Positions 41,906 to 42,609 of a stretch of DNA of 42,609 bases are shown here, in pieces. The translations under genes and the position numbers were made by a program. The notes under the pieces are model-generated. The model was given only the letters and a program-made list of their open reading frames with translations. It did not search any database and had not been told where the DNA came from. This stretch comes from Bauldia sp. (GTDB lineage: Bacteria > Pseudomonadota > Alphaproteobacteria > Rhizobiales > Kaistiaceae): NCBI RefSeq assembly GCF_020442045.1, contig NZ_JAGRLA010000163.1, positions 1 through 42,609 of the forward strand. The letters are read 5' to 3'. Position 1 is the stretch's first letter. Every line of letters begins with the position of its first letter.

Positions 41906-42609
<704 letters not shown>

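Overview
The window is high-GC DNA with the gene content of an alphaproteobacterium, most likely Hyphomicrobiales (Rhizobiales). The indicators are a homospermidine synthase, an alpha-type ornithine decarboxylase with a long structured leader, a D-erythronate dehydrogenase, a DUF4424 protein, and dispersed palindromic repeats of a kind I recall from alphaproteobacteria. This placement is inferred from gene families; there is no rRNA, tRNA, phage, IS element or CRISPR array in the window.

Layout. 1-4.0 kb: a partial aminotransferase diverging from an ICL/PEP-mutase-family lyase coupled to a GNAT acetyltransferase, then a palindromic repeat block, a secreted alpha/beta hydrolase and an SDR. 4.0-7.0 kb: a two-TM protein diverging from a two-gene ABC exporter. 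7.0-17.8 kb: a divergent catabolic island. Its left arm holds a RidA-like protein, an 8-oxoguanine-deaminase-type amidohydrolase, a creatininase-family amidohydrolase and a FAD-linked oxidoreductase. Its right arm holds an NMT1/THI5-type ABC importer, a cytosine-deaminase-like amidohydrolase, a paralogous FAD-linked oxidoreductase and a flavodoxin-fold reductase. Together these look like uptake and stepwise hydrolysis/oxidation of an N-heterocycle that I cannot name. 17.9-24.8 kb: a MarR regulator, two SDRs, an EamA exporter, a 2-hydroxyacid dehydrogenase, DenD and an orphan DppA-like binding protein (sugar-acid type metabolism). 24.9-26.9 kb: a CobW-family metallochaperone with a His/Asp tract, coupled to a WD40 protein.

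26.9-36.4 kb: a DUF4424 protein, a dispersed family of three small secreted two-cysteine proteins, homospermidine synthase, an S41 peptidase, an M3 oligopeptidase, a GNAT protein and ornithine decarboxylase. Ornithine decarboxylase and homospermidine synthase give a polyamine route (ornithine to putrescine to homospermidine). The decarboxylase has a leader of about 275 nt with five consecutive stem-loops, the last enclosing the ribosome binding site; it resembles the speF element.

36.9-42.6 kb: a cupin, then a TetR repressor plus a secreted protein diverging from a four-gene lipid module: a methyltransferase like the C-terminal half of E. coli YnbC, a YnbA-like CDP-alcohol phosphatidyltransferase, a YnbB/CdsA-like cytidylyltransferase and a PlsC-like acyltransferase. 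A perfect 18-bp inverted repeat lies between the divergent starts. This is my best candidate for an undescribed system: a TetR-controlled pathway for a modified phospholipid. The YnbA-like enzyme carries Asn at two of the four conserved Asp positions of its family motif. The window closes with a vapC toxin pseudogene (in-frame TGA) and the 3' part of a Gfo/Idh/MocA oxidoreductase.
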